Shown: positions 44,522 to 54,879 of the stretch, in pieces | Layout of the letters: the number at the start of each line of letters is the position of its first letter | How positions within the stretch are numbered: the stretch's first letter is position 1 | NCBI RefSeq assembly: GCF_964019385.1 | Contig: NC_088649.1 | Span: forward strand, 6,921,503 to 6,985,502 | Origin: Sycon ciliatum | Taxonomy: Eukaryota > Porifera > Calcarea > Leucosolenida > Sycettidae | Direction: 5' to 3' | Length of the DNA: 64,000 nt | The notes under the pieces: generated by a model | The model's database searches: none | What the model saw: the letters and a program-made list of their open reading frames with translations, nothing else | What the model was told of the DNA's origin: nothing | Program-made: the position numbers and the translations under genes

Positions 44522-44722
44522 TTAATACACTATCTAACGATGTTTAGGGTGTTCATTTTATGTTATGATAACACTTGTGTCCACGAAAACTTTACGTTGT
44601 TCTGAAGACATTTGGCCACATTCTGCATCCATATGGACGTTCTCCTATATGTATACGTTCATGGTCATGTAGTTGGGATGCCTGTGTTAATGCCTTTACA
44701 CATGTCTTGCACGTAAAAGTCT

Positions 44723-45730
44723 TTATCCAGAATGGATACGTTTATGTCTGCGTAAATGGGACGATGTTGTGAACGATGTCCCACATTTCTTACACTTGTG
44801 CGGTCTCTCTCCAGTATGAATACGTTTATGAACACCTAGATTGCCTGACTGAGTGAAGGACTTCCCGCATACATCACACTTGAATGGTCGATCTCCAGTA
44901 TGAGTACGTTTATGAGCACTGAGACTGTATGACTGAATGAAAGACTTCCCGCATACATCACACTTGAATGGTCGATCTTCAGTGTGAACACGTTCATGCA
45001 CGCGGAGGTGAGATACTTTTTTGAACTCTTTTTGGCAATACTGACACCTTTGCGAGGTCTTATTCTTAGAACGCTTTTGTGAAACCTGATTCTGAGCCAC
45101 AGCCTTAGAAGAGTCAGAATATGGTCGGATAGGACGCCTGTGTCCGACTGGCATTTCACACTCATCAGGTTTCTCCCATATTTCAGGTGTTCTTCCAGCG
45201 GACACTCCAGTATTTGACGCTGTGGCTGGAGTTAAGTCCATTTCAAACTGAGGATATGATCTCACAAGTGGTGCACGTTTCTCATACCCGCTGACCGCTG
45301 AAGTCCAGTGCACCACGTCTTCCATTTCAGAAGGTGCACTAGAAATTGTTTCATCCCTTTCGCTTTCGTTGGCTGTCCGAAATGTCTGTTCGAAAGCTGG
45401 CCGACGGTTAGAAGTGCTGCCTGAGTGAATCGTGTTCCTCGTCCATTTTATCAATGGCGGAGTAGAAACAGGAATTAGGTTGCTGGTATACTCAGGGGGT
45501 ATGTTACTCGTGTCCTCTCTCTTTACCAGTGTAGCAGATCTCATCCACGACACTTTCTCCATGTTTTTCTCTAAAAGGTTGGACGCAGGATATGGTGGAA
45601 TGGATGATGGACCATGCTCTCTAGAAGTTTGGTCGTGCATATTCCTCTTCGACTTCATCAATGGCGGCATTGGTGGTAGTTTATTCGAATCCACACTGCA
45701 GTCAGACATCGACTCCTCCAAGTCACCCAT
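44723..45730 (-). CDS. ZnF11: C2H2 zinc-finger protein, four fingers
   Basis: Predicted 335-residue nuclear DNA-binding protein from the conserved ATG at 45730 (MGDLEES). Four fingers from about residue 228: CQYC, CDVC (QSYSLSAH), CDVC (QSGNLGVH) and CKKC (TSSHLRRH). One linker is TEDRPFKC rather than TGDRPFKC. The frame ends RIHSG and TAA, where GAA would continue the SGE linker (GAA to TAA), so the last two fingers are lost; remnants lie to about 44560. The upstream flank keeps the family sequence to about 46030, where an inversion breakpoint begins. Confidence 0.8.
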   Translation of the reverse strand: MGDLEESMSDCSVDSNKLPPMPPLMKSKRNMHDQTSREHGPSSIPPYPASNLLEKNMEKVSWMRSATLVKREDTSNIPPEYTSNLIPVSTPPLIKWTRNTIHSGSTSNRRPAFEQTFRTANESERDETISSAPSEMEDVVHWTSAVSGYEKRAPLVRSYPQFEMDLTPATASNTGVSAGRTPEIWEKPDECEMPVGHRRPIRPYSDSSKAVAQNQVSQKRSKNKTSQRCQYCQKEFKKVSHLRVHERVHTEDRPFKCDVCGKSFIQSYSLSAHKRTHTGDRPFKCDVCGKSFTQSGNLGVHKRIHTGERPHKCKKCGTSFTTSSHLRRHKRIHSG

Positions 45731-45739
45731 TTCTCACTG

Positions 45740-46030
45740 AACTTCAACAACTCTGGAAAGGAAATGGTATACCGAGCCAATATTACTCGTAGCTACTTCA
45801 CGCAGTGGTTTTAAATTTCGGATTTAGAATGGTTCGCTCTGTTCACTTTAATATCTTGCTCAAGCGTGAAAAACAATATTAGTTGATAACAATAACAGAT
45901 GGGTTTGCCCTAATTCTAGCAGCCCGCAATGGTTTACAATTGTACGTGTTCAATCAAAACCTGCCATATAATTTTGCATCAATGGTCGTACAAAAAGATG
46001 TGAGTTGCCGAAAAAGAATCTTGTCGTTTT
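45740..46030. other. ZnF11 upstream flank to the inversion breakpoint
   Basis: Conserved upstream sequence up to GTCGTTTTA at 46030. In all other units this is followed by AGTGATAAATGATCAC; here that continuation is found in reverse at about 47490-47505. Confidence 0.6.
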
Positions 46031-46690
46031 AGCAGCAGCGTCATACACAGGAGTTTCTACTGGACGGACGCGTGAAACATGGGACCAACCTGATGCGCTT
46101 GGCATGCCAGTTGCACGAAGGCGTCCTATCGGACAAAATTCTGATTCTTCTACGGTTGTGGCTCAGAATGAGGATTCGTACAAGCGTTCTAAGTGTAAGA
46201 CATTAAAGAGGTGTCAGTTTTGCCGAAAACAGTTCAAGCACGCTTCTCGCCTCCGCGACCATGAACGTGTTCATACTGGAGATCGACCATTCAAGTGTGA
46301 TGTATGCGGGAGGTCTTTCACTCTGTCAAGCAGTCTATGTGTTCATAAACGTACTCACACCGGAGAACGACCATTCAAGTGTGATGTATGCGAGACATCT
46401 TTCACTACGCCAGGCAATGTACTTGTTCATAAACGTACTCATACCGGAGAGATACCACACAGGTGTAATACATGTGGCACATCGTTCACTCAGTAGTGTA
46501 ATGTACACAGACATGAACGTATCCATTCTGCATAAAGACCTTTTACGTGCAAGACATGTGTAAGGTCATCCACACAGTAATCCTAACTACATGACCACGA
46601 ACGTATACATACAGGAGAACGTCCATATAGGTGCAGACAGTGCCCAAAGTTCTCCAGAACATCATCATGTTCCGTAGACACAAGTGTTAT
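46031..46690 (+). pseudogene. ZnF12: zinc-finger 3' half, inverted, 5' part missing
   Basis: The only plus-strand copy. It begins abruptly within the linker region ([14 protein letters not shown]), keeps three complete fingers CQFC, CDVC and CDVC plus the start of CNTC, and stops at TAG after SFTQ (46494-46496). Beyond lie remains of three more fingers to about 46690. Its downstream flank follows in inverted order to 47505. The missing part just before the break (the [14 protein letters not shown] region) survives separately at 48956-49036 on the minus strand. Confidence 0.8.
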
Positions 46691-46699
46691 CATAACATA

Positions 46700-47505
46700 A
46701 AATGAACAGCCAGAATATCGTTAGATAGTGTTTTACTATTGTGTGAAAATGTCTTCCTTCTCTTTGTGATTATAAATTATACGAACAAGAGAGAGATGGT
46801 TTGTCTGTGCGTTAATGTTAGAAAAATAATATACATTCTCACCACTTTGAAAAAGTTCACGTTTTATTGCTATTCATACTAGTCTGTGGTCTTAGCCACA
46901 CACGCGATAGACTTTGATAGTCCAGATTCGCAAAGCTGAGGTGGATCGTGTTGTTCAGTATTTCTGTTCCATTCCATGGTCTCGTTCTCATGTATTATGT
47001 CAGAAAATTACAGTACTTATCTAGGATAACCTTTGATCTCAGAACTTTGTCTTTATCTAGATCGTAGATATGTGCGAAGGCTTTGTTGGCTTTTAGGAGA
47101 GCATGTCTGAGGACGTCTGAGGAGACCAGACAATAATGTGGAAATGAATCACTCCCATTTCGTATAAATTATGCAAGCACGTTTCCGTAGGGTGTAGAAC
47201 GACTGTGCAAAGCCGCCTTTGGAAAGGTGTCTGAAGGGAAATTTTTCGCGTTTTCTTAAACTTTTCTTTTACATATTTCCACTCCACCATGCTGAAATAC
47301 AATGTAGATCCAAACACACAACTGTGCAGGAAAGCTCACCCTTCCGCTACGTTTAGTCGGCAATAGACGTTTCGCATTCTGAAAAGCAAATTTTTGGTGA
47401 GTGCTAGATCCTTTACTTGTGTCAGAATGGCAGTTCAGCGCTGGACAACAACGTGTAGTGTTGACACTGACAAATAACAGTAGGAGTGATCATTTATCAC
47501 TTAAC
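46700..47505 (+). other. Inverted zinc-finger unit spacer
   Basis: Reverse of the ordinary downstream spacer (for example AAGCTCACC...GCTACG near 47330 matches the reverse of the CGTAGCGGAGGGGTGAGCTT word), ending at GATCATTTATCACTT, the mirror of the breakpoint at 46030. No gene. Confidence 0.7.
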
Positions 47506-48955
47506 CTCAGGTATAATAAGGTGATCATGTGTGTACAAAACTTGTATTGGTAATAACTTTGGCATACATTAATATTTTTCAACCAAATTTTCTGTGGTGA
47601 TACATTGGGTTAGTTGTCATGGATTTCCAATATCAAATTTAAATTATGAGCTGAATGACGTCATCAGTGCTACTTTTTATGTTCAGATTTCAACCCAAAA
47701 CGCGGAGAAAACGAAAAAATTAATAGTAAGGCCACAAATCCTGGTGAACTGGATAGCCTTTGGGCCCTAGATAAAGGATATTGGTGGATATTGTACATAG
47801 ATAACAACATTTCGCTGGAAACCAGTATCGACTTGTTTCACCATACGCACTGTATACATTTAGTATACGAAGCTGTCGTTCCTCGGGGTCTGTTCAGACT
47901 CACCACCGCGATGAACGGGTGTTTAGTATCGATATCCAGCACATTCCCGCTTGCTGGGATGTACAGCTAGCCAATGCAACAGCTCTCATTCGCCAAAGAC
48001 ATTCCCCACGCTCCGCGTTTATGGATGAAGCTGTCATTGCCGTTTCAAAATAGCCGACATTGTCTCTTACACATAAATGACTGCGCTTTACATGTAGTGC
48101 ATCACACCAGCAATCTGCTGTAGATCTACAGACAGTGCATGCAGCGAGCCGAGCATGCGCACTTGAGTAGGGTACTTGACTCCCACGCGCGATCGCTGGT
48201 CACAACTGTGAACTGAGTCTGTACACGCGACTGTGCTCGTGTCGTTGTGACTTGCAAGTGCACTCTGTACTGCACTGATGTACTGTATGACTACTGACTA
48301 GTCGACTGGACAGGAACAATGCAAGTGCAGTTTTCAGTGCGTGGACTCGGCTACTAAAACATTTTGTGGAAGCAAACAAGCCTTCTTTATGACCTTGGTC
48401 ATTTTTCTCAATCGACTCTGCGCTTCCAGCTAGATGTGTCCGTGGGGTATTGCCCAACTAGAACTGTAGTCCTCACATGCCCCAGGTCGCGAGGAGCTAA
48501 TCACTTTTGTCACCAGAACTCCTGCTCGGGACTCGACACATTTATTCCGTCCGATGTCATCTCCGCTGCGAGTGGGGAGCTTCATGCCCACGATAAAAGA
48601 GAACGTCATCATATATTTTGAATCCTTCATCAGAGAAAGCTATTCGAGCTCAAAACGACACAAGACGCCATTATAAAGATACTCTTACAGATCGCGATGT
48701 GACTGGCCTCCAAAAGTGCTGCAAAAGACTTGAAGTATTTTTCAAAACAAGATTGTGAAAAAAAGGTGAGCGCTCGAGTGCGGCGAACACGGCCAAACGC
48801 CATGTTTTCCTTGGTAACATGACGTCAGCCACATTATCACCATGGCGAGTTGCAGCGCTGATCTTGAAGTACAGCGGCACCAGAAAAGTGTCCTTATTCT
48901 ACCTGAGACCCTTTCAGCACGCATCACGTATATGTACGTGATGGTACATGTAACT
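47506..48955. other. Unique insertion between the halves of ZnF12
   Basis: No match to the zinc-finger spacers or to any repeat in this window. Positions 48120-48900 are richer in GC and CpG, with GAGCATGCGCAC at 48151 and a palindromic TGACGTCA at 48820-48827. Open frames of 60 to 85 codons show no motif. No gene called. Confidence 0.5.
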
Positions 48956-49036
48956 TAAGACGTCCATTTGAAATCGAAGAGGTGGCTTCACAGGCGATGC
49001 CCGTTTCTCACACCCGCTGAACGTTGAAGTCCAGCA
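48956..49036 (-). pseudogene. ZnF12 remnant (linker segment)
   Basis: Minus-strand translation [18 protein letters not shown] and LRFQMDVL matches the middle of the N-terminal half of the family and is just what should precede the AASYTGV start of the inverted piece at 46031. The sequence either side is unrelated. Confidence 0.75.
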
Positions 49037-49860
49037 GGTGGCCATTTTCACACCAAGGTTCAACTCGAGTTCAACTCGAGTGACAGGACTGCACCCAAAA
49101 AAGGTCAAACAGGCTAGTAAGTTGTACCCTACAGGCACGGTGACCAGGTGACTGGTGTACGCAGGAGCACGTGACCGCTTGTTCAACCATGTTCGATTGG
49201 GAATAAAGGAGGAGCGCTGGATCGCAGCCTTTTTGGACCAAAACCAGTCGACTCAGCGTCCAAAAGACAACAACATGTGGGCCAACCGCGTTCATCCGTG
49301 CATTTATAAGAACGAAATGGCGCTTTTAGTGACATTTTGCATACAAATCCCCATCTAGTAGGGCGGAGTCACCCAGTTTCGGTGGAAGTGCGCGTGTTCG
49401 ATTTGAATTCAAGTAGGAAGGGAGCGTCTCAGCTTTCTCGGACCAAGATCATTCGACCCAGCACCCCGAAGACTACAACTGGTGAAATTTACATTTTTGC
49501 CTTAACATCTCCTTTAACCACTGTGGCAAGTTTCTTTTGCAGACCCATAAATCATGTGATGTTTTGACCATTTTTGAGAGGAATGCCAATTTCAAAGTCC
49601 CTTTCAGACAATTTTCACGCGCTTTGCATAGTTGATCTACACACGAAGGAAACGTACCTGCAAACTTGTAGCGAAATCGGACAGATCGACACGCACACAT
49701 TCTCTGGCCCTGTCACACATGCCGCCTAAAAAGTCCCCTACCGTTCACACAGAACTACGATCTCAATGAAACATGACGTTCTCACATCAAAGGTTTTGCT
49801 AGAATTATTATTAACTTCTACATAATGCATGAGAACAAGACCATGGAATAGACCACAAAA
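49037..49860. other. Unassigned sequence, then zinc-finger spacer
   Basis: 49037-49480 is not similar to anything else here; open frames of up to 90 codons lack motifs. From about 49500 (GCAGACCCATAAATCATG) the ordinary zinc-finger spacer resumes and is cut at 49860 by a LINE. Confidence 0.5.
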
Positions 49861-52200
49861 CGATCCAGGGTGGTGGCGAGACTATACATTTGGATATCAG
49901 TGACCACTCTGCAATACGTGCCAGGCTGCCAATTTCAGCAAGTCACCACTTGAAGGGACAGCATCTGCGCAAGGCTCGTTGTTTGCACAAAGTGGATTGG
50001 AATATGTTTGCATGTGACCTAAAGAATACGCTTACTACCTGTGACTCTGTCTGTGTGGATGTGTTGTCTCGTACCTCACTGCGGGGATCCAGACCACTCT
50101 AGACAAACATGCTCCACTTCGGGAACGGCGCCGCAAATCTCGACGTCCTTGCCCCTGGATTACAGATAAGTTAGTGGCAAGTGTTCGTGAACGGAACCGG
50201 GCGCATCATCTCTGGCTCCGAGACAAAATCGATCAGAACCTTCAAGAAGCACGCCAATCAGCTCGCTCCAAAGAACGCAGAAGTTTGCGCAACTTGTACT
50301 TCACTAAGAGATGTGATACAACAGATCAACGGAAACTTTGGGCTGTCATGAACGATGTCACAGGCCGACAGAAGACACGGAAAGAACCTGAAGCGCCGCT
50401 TGAGTCAATCAGTAAATTGTTTGGAGACATTGTGCATGACCTATGCGGCCACCTGAGCTGCATATACCACATGGTCCAGCCTCTGCATCTAGCTTCTCAA
50501 CATTTCAGCCGGTAAGCGTGTCTGATGTTGCACAATGCTTGCAAACTGTGAGTCCTCACAAAGCATCTGGGAGTGACAACATTCCTGGAATTGTACTGCA
50601 GTGGTGTTCAGATGTCCTGGCACCTCCATTTACCACCCTAGTCCATGCATCCTTGACATCAGGTACTGTGCCAGTGTGTTTTAAAACATCACACATTAGT
50701 CCACTGTTCTAGAGTGGCGATGCAACATCCCCTACTAACTATAGACCAGTGTCCATGCTCCCTATTCTCTCCCGGATTTTGGAGTTCTTTGTAAAGAAGC
50801 AACTCACAGCATACCTCACGCAACATAGCATATTACCTAGCAGTCAGTTTGCCTACAGGAAAATGCACTCTACCGAAGATGCATTAGTTCTAGCCGCCAA
50901 CAGTTGGCTGTTGGCCAAACAAGAGCGAAAATGCACAGGCATTGTGAAGTTTGACATGTCAAAAGCGTTTGACCGTGTCCAACATCAACGTCTGATTGAT
51001 AAACTATTCACCCTGGGAGTCAACGGCAGAGTATTGTTATGGTTGGCTAGCTATCTGTCTGGTCGTACTCAGCGTGTCAAGGTATGTGAGGCTCTCTTCG
51101 ATGTGGTCCCATGCTCAAGAGGTGTGCCCCAAGGCAGTGTTCTCGGGCCGCTTCTCTTTGTCCTTTACACGAGTGGCATTTCCGACGTCATACCTTGCAT
51201 TGTTGTTCATCAGCAGTTCGCAGATGACATCATCCTACTTAAATTTTTGAAGTAGATTATTCTGATTCAGATCTGGACACTGTTTGCAAGACGTTGACTA
51301 CAACTGTGACACGTCTGACTGACTGGCTCTCCGAAATTGGGCTTCTGCTGAATACCGGCAAAACCCAAGTCATGGTAATTCAACCTCGGGGACTCACTGG
51401 CGACATACCAGTCCTGAAATGTAAGGATCAAGCCTTAACTGTTACCGCCACTATACCTTGGCGTAACCATTGATGACCAGCTATCCTGGCAGCCACATGT
51501 CTCCAGTGTTGTGCAGCAGGCGTCAGTCGCCATCAGCCAGCTATGGCGCCATGGGCGATCTCTGCCCATAAGAGCCCGCAGACTTTGGTACATTGGCATT
51601 GTGCAAGCACGACTAACGTACGCATCCAATGCATTCTTCCCGTCGCTGACACAGCAGCTGCAAAGTCGTTTAATCAAATCCAGCAAATGCGGAATTCGTG
51701 CAATTTTCCGACTCTCCAACCGTGCATCCAAAGCCCCCCTCCTCGTGCGCTTATCTATTCGATCCCTAACTCACATTTATAACTACAAGGTTTTGTTTTT
51801 TGTTTTCCGTTGCCTACATGATCTTGCAAGTCCTCTTTTCTGTACCTACTTTCAGTTGATGACTAATACAGGCCAAGCATCCCGGGATGATCGCCGAATT
51901 ATTCGAGGACAGGAACAGCGGCTACTGCAAGTGCCTTTCCTTCCTGGACCTTCCGGTCGTCAGTCATTGACATTTTGGGAAGCATTCTTTGGAATGCCCT
52001 TCCCAGCGATATTCGCCTCCACAGTGCGGCGTTTGCCTTTAAACTGGCTTTAAGCAGAATAAATTGTAATTTGTAACCACCTTGCTCGGCATCCCTACAC
52101 ATTACTGCTTTTATCTCTGTGTGCTCTTCACTGCATGCTTACACATACACACACCCGTTTGAATTATATACAAACTTTGTGCTTTGGATTTATCATGTTC
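49861..52200 (+). mobile_element. LINE (non-LTR retrotransposon), 5'-truncated
   Basis: Begins inside the APE-type endonuclease: DISDHSAIRARLP (about 49885) is the last conserved SDH motif. It then runs through the reverse transcriptase to a C-terminal LWNALPSDIRLHS-type end near 52020. Zinc-finger spacer is cut on the left. On the right it is joined to the Penelope-like fragment at about 52215. The endonuclease and the C-terminal end suit the jockey/CR1/L2 group; the clade is not resolved. Confidence 0.85.
49880..52055 (+). pseudogene. LINE endonuclease/reverse-transcriptase frame, broken
   Basis: Reading in order with frame changes: endonuclease end (DISDHSAIRA), linker, PHKASGSDNIPGIVL, a TAG after HISPLF (about 50710), NYRPVSMLPILSRILEFFVK, SSQFAYRKMHSTEDALV, VKFDMSKAFDRVQHQRL, WLASYLSGRTQRV, RGVPQGSVLGPLLF and QQFADDIIL, which holds the catalytic Asp pair. 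A stop follows at 51255. Further on come LLNTGKTQVM and LGVTIDDQLSW in other frames, then 51511-52053 to the C-terminal end, shifted again in its last 30 residues. Many lesions make it inactive. Confidence 0.85.
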
Positions 52201-52281
52201 TTTTTAATATTTAAATAATCTACGTGGAGATAAAAGTTTAATAATAGCTATGAAAAGTACGAATGCTGCAGACATCCACCG

Positions 52282-53067
52282 TTGCCCTTGCCTCCACCAG
52301 AGCCACTACCAGTGCCGTTGGTTGCTGGAGTTGGGGAGGAGTCGGCAACAACGACAGTACCGCCAATCACAGAAATTGATCCCATTTCTTTGACACAGTA
52401 TCCGGCTGTGCGGACACCGCAGCACCCTCCGGCGCTTGATCCGTGGGTCCAGAGATCACGGAGGTCGACCGCCAATTATTCAACCGAAATATATGCTAGG
52501 AATGGCCAAGGCCCACGCGGAGCATCGAAGGAGACCGGAAGCCGGGGGCAAAACGGAATACCATCTCGGGACGTAGATGAGGTAAGGACAGTGGCACGGG
52601 ACAGACGTAGGAAGGAGAACATGGATGGTATCAGCCGACTGACTGGTGGTAAATATGAGTTGGGTGATGATGCGGCGGATGACGAGGATACAGATGACGA
52701 CGAGGCGGATGACGGCGAGGATACAGATGACGACGAGGCGGGTGATGATGAGGCGGCGGATGACGACGAGGCGGATGACGTTGAGACGGCTGGTGGTGAT
52801 GGTAATAAAAGGGACGAGGAGGAGTCAGGTGGCAGGGAAGGTGATGGAGCTGCTGAGGGGGAAATTCGTAAGAAGTCAGCTGTGTACTTGAATTTTTTAT
52901 CTCGTCCCGATTGTTTGAGTGTGTATGATGATTCCCACTTCTCTGTACTGTGTCGTGCCCGTTATGTACAGCAGTCGAAGGTCCTTGAAGCTGTTTGTAT
53001 TCGTACGCATAAGCCCGATTTGTGTAAGCAAAAAGAACAAGTTTTACAACTTAGGTTATTTTCGTGA
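52282..53067 (+). CDS. Acid-rich protein with GIY-YIG-like C-terminal tail (retroelement remnant)
   Basis: Frame of 261 codons beginning ATG or CTG near the element's left end. Residues 1-60 are proline-rich; 60-120 basic and polar. Residues 128-185 are an Asp/Glu tract made by a tandem repeat of GATGACGACGAGGCG-type words. The last 65 residues, SAVYLNFLSRPDCLSVYDD, HFSVLCRARY and KVLEAVCIRTHKPDLCKQK, match the palindrome frames at 38922 and 39307, and look like the end of a GIY-YIG endonuclease. No reverse transcriptase or GIY motif is present. Probably non-functional as an enzyme. A host function for the acidic protein cannot be excluded. Confidence 0.5.
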   Translation: MPLPPPEPLPVPLVAGVGEESATTTVPPITEIDPISLTQYPAVRTPQHPPALDPWVQRSRRSTANYSTEIYARNGQGPRGASKETGSRGQNGIPSRDVDEVRTVARDRRRKENMDGISRLTGGKYELGDDAADDEDTDDDEADDGEDTDDDEAGDDEAADDDEADDVETAGGDGNKRDEEESGGREGDGAAEGEIRKKSAVYLNFLSRPDCLSVYDDSHFSVLCRARYVQQSKVLEAVCIRTHKPDLCKQKEQVLQLRLFS

Positions 53068-53237
53068 GTTTACACCCGTGTTCATGAGTTGTTTCTGCAC
53101 TGTTCATGCCCGTTTGTCACACTTACTCTTTATTTTAGTTCTCATTTTTTGTAATACTTCCCACAAGTTATCCGTCATGTGTCACACTTCTTTGGATTTT
53201 TAACCTTTGTTTTTCCCTTGATCTCTATAGTTCCGTA

Positions 53238-53277
53238 TTTCCACTGATGATCAGAGCGTGAAAATCGATTTTGGAAG
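53238..53277 (+). ncRNA. Hammerhead-like motif, compact type I, weak stem II
   Basis: TTTCCA (53238-53243) pairs with TGGAAG (53272-53277) as stem I. CTGATGA is at 53244-53250 and GAAA at 53260-53263. AT-CG-AT forms a 2-bp stem III, followed by TT. The layout equals that at 39965-40008. Stem II (TCAGAGCGT) pairs poorly, so activity is doubtful. Confidence 0.45.
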
Positions 53278-53375
53278 CACACAAAACCAAACCTTGAACA
53301 AATTGTCATGTTGCGTGGTGATGTCTGCGCCATTCATACTTTTCATAACTATTTTTAATATTTCCCTCTCTCTTA

Positions 53376-53526
53376 ATATTATTCGTTCTTAGCAGGAACC
53401 GGAGATTTTCCTCTGGTGAGAAGGCAGAATTGCCTGTGCTCTAAACGAATTCAAAAAAAACGAAACAAACAAGAAACAAACAAATGCAGAACGACATAAT
53501 CCACATCAGCTTGCGATTCTGGATTA
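53376..53526. other. A-rich junction
   Basis: A-rich tail-like sequence (53445-53485) leads back into zinc-finger spacer (CATAATCCACATCAGCTTGC). Confidence 0.4.
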
Positions 53527-54873
53527 TCAGTCTATCGCATGTGTAGCTACGATCATACTTGTGTGAATAATATCAAAGAGTGGAATGTATTTTAAACTGC
53601 TGCGAATGTACACTATCTTTTTAACAGACACACACACACAGATACACACACACACAAAGACGCACACGCGCGCGCACACACACACACTCCCTATTTTGTT
53701 CTTAGAATTCATAAGCGCGAAGAGAAAAAAGGCATTTTCACACATAGAAAACACCCTTCTTATGAATTTTAGCCTCTTCATCTCTAGGTTATGAATACGC
53801 TCGTGTCTACGAAGACATGATGATCGTCTGAAGAACTCTGGGCACTCTCTGCACCTATATGGACGTTCTCCTCTATGTATACATTCATGGTCGCGGAGAT
53901 GGGATGACGGTGCAAAAGACTTTCCAAATGTCTTGCACGTAAACGGTCTTTCTCCAGAATGGATACGTTCATGCCTGCGTAAAGCGGTTGATAGTAAGAA
54001 TGATGTGCCACATGTCTTACACTTGTGCTGTTTCCGTCCGGTATGAGTACGTTTGTGGGCACATAGATTGCGTGGCAGAGTGAAAGACTTCTCGCATACA
54101 TCACACTTGAATGGTCGATCTCCGGTGTGATCGCGTTTATGCTGGCGGACCTGGGAAACGTTCTTAAACTCCTCGGGGCAAAACTCACACATCTGCGAGG
54201 TCTTGCACTTAGAACGCTTGCACTGATCCTGCTTCTGAGCAAACACCTTGGACGAGTCAGAATTTTGTCGGATAGGACGCCTGATTCCAACCGGCATGTC
54301 ACACGCATCAGGTTGCTGCGATGTTTCTCGCAGCCTTCCAGCAGAAACTCCGGTATTTGACGCTGTGGCTGGAGTTAAGGAGTCCTTTTCAATCTGAGGA
54401 CATGGTTTCACAGTCCGTACACGTTTATCATAAGCGCTGAATACAGAAATCCGGTTCTCAACGTCTTCCAATTCGGGCGGCATACTATTCGTTGCTTCAT
54501 CTTTTTCGGATTTTCCGGCGGTTGGAAATGTCTTTTTGAAAGCCGGTTGACGATTAGAAATACTGGCTGAAAGAATTATGTTCCTCGTCCATTTTATCAA
54601 TGGCGGAGGAGAGACAGGAAATATGCTACTGGTATATTCAGGGGGTATAAAACTCGTGCCTTCTCTGTTTTCCAAAGAAGCTGATCTCATACACGATGCT
54701 TTCTCCGTGTCTGCTTCGCCAATGTTTGACCCAGAAGATGGCGGAACGGACGGTGGACCATGCTGTCTAGAACTCTGGTCGCGCACATTAATATTTTACT
54801 TCATCATTGTCCGCATTGGTGGCAGTTTATTATATTCCACACTAAAGTCAGACTTCGATTCCTCAAAGCCTTC
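53527..54873 (-). pseudogene. ZnF13: C2H2 zinc-finger copy, early stop and 3' read-through
   Basis: The family ATG is at 54873 (MEGFEESKSDFS), but codon 28 is TAA (after MRTMMK), so the intact frame of 419 codons starts only beyond it. Five fingers follow: CEFC (KRDH), CDVC (LPRNLCAH), CKTC (LSTALRRH), CKTF (one cysteine lost) and CREC. The last finger keeps its RIHNL end; the usual stop after it is gone, and the frame runs on through MKRLKF and a valine/cysteine stretch made by the CA microsatellite. With a later ATG (for instance in SCMRSAS) a shorter protein is possible, so this may not be dead. Confidence 0.65.
53620..53690. repeat. CA microsatellite downstream of ZnF13
   Basis: CA runs at the unit position where other copies have a shorter run. 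Confidence 0.9.
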
Positions 54874-54879
54874 CATATC

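Larger units (their letters stand above)
52215..53375 (+). mobile_element. Second Penelope-like element fragment with inverted ends
   Basis: Ends are inverted: ATAGCTATGAAAAGTACGAATG (52244 onwards, 20 or so bases matched) against CATTCATACTTTTCATAACTAT at 53331-53352, extending over GCAGACATC. Between them lie one long frame (52282-53067), a 3' region and a compact hammerhead-like motif. The same ends occur as the bare hairpin at 1172-1260. Its reverse transcriptase is missing. It abuts a LINE on the left. Confidence 0.6.
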
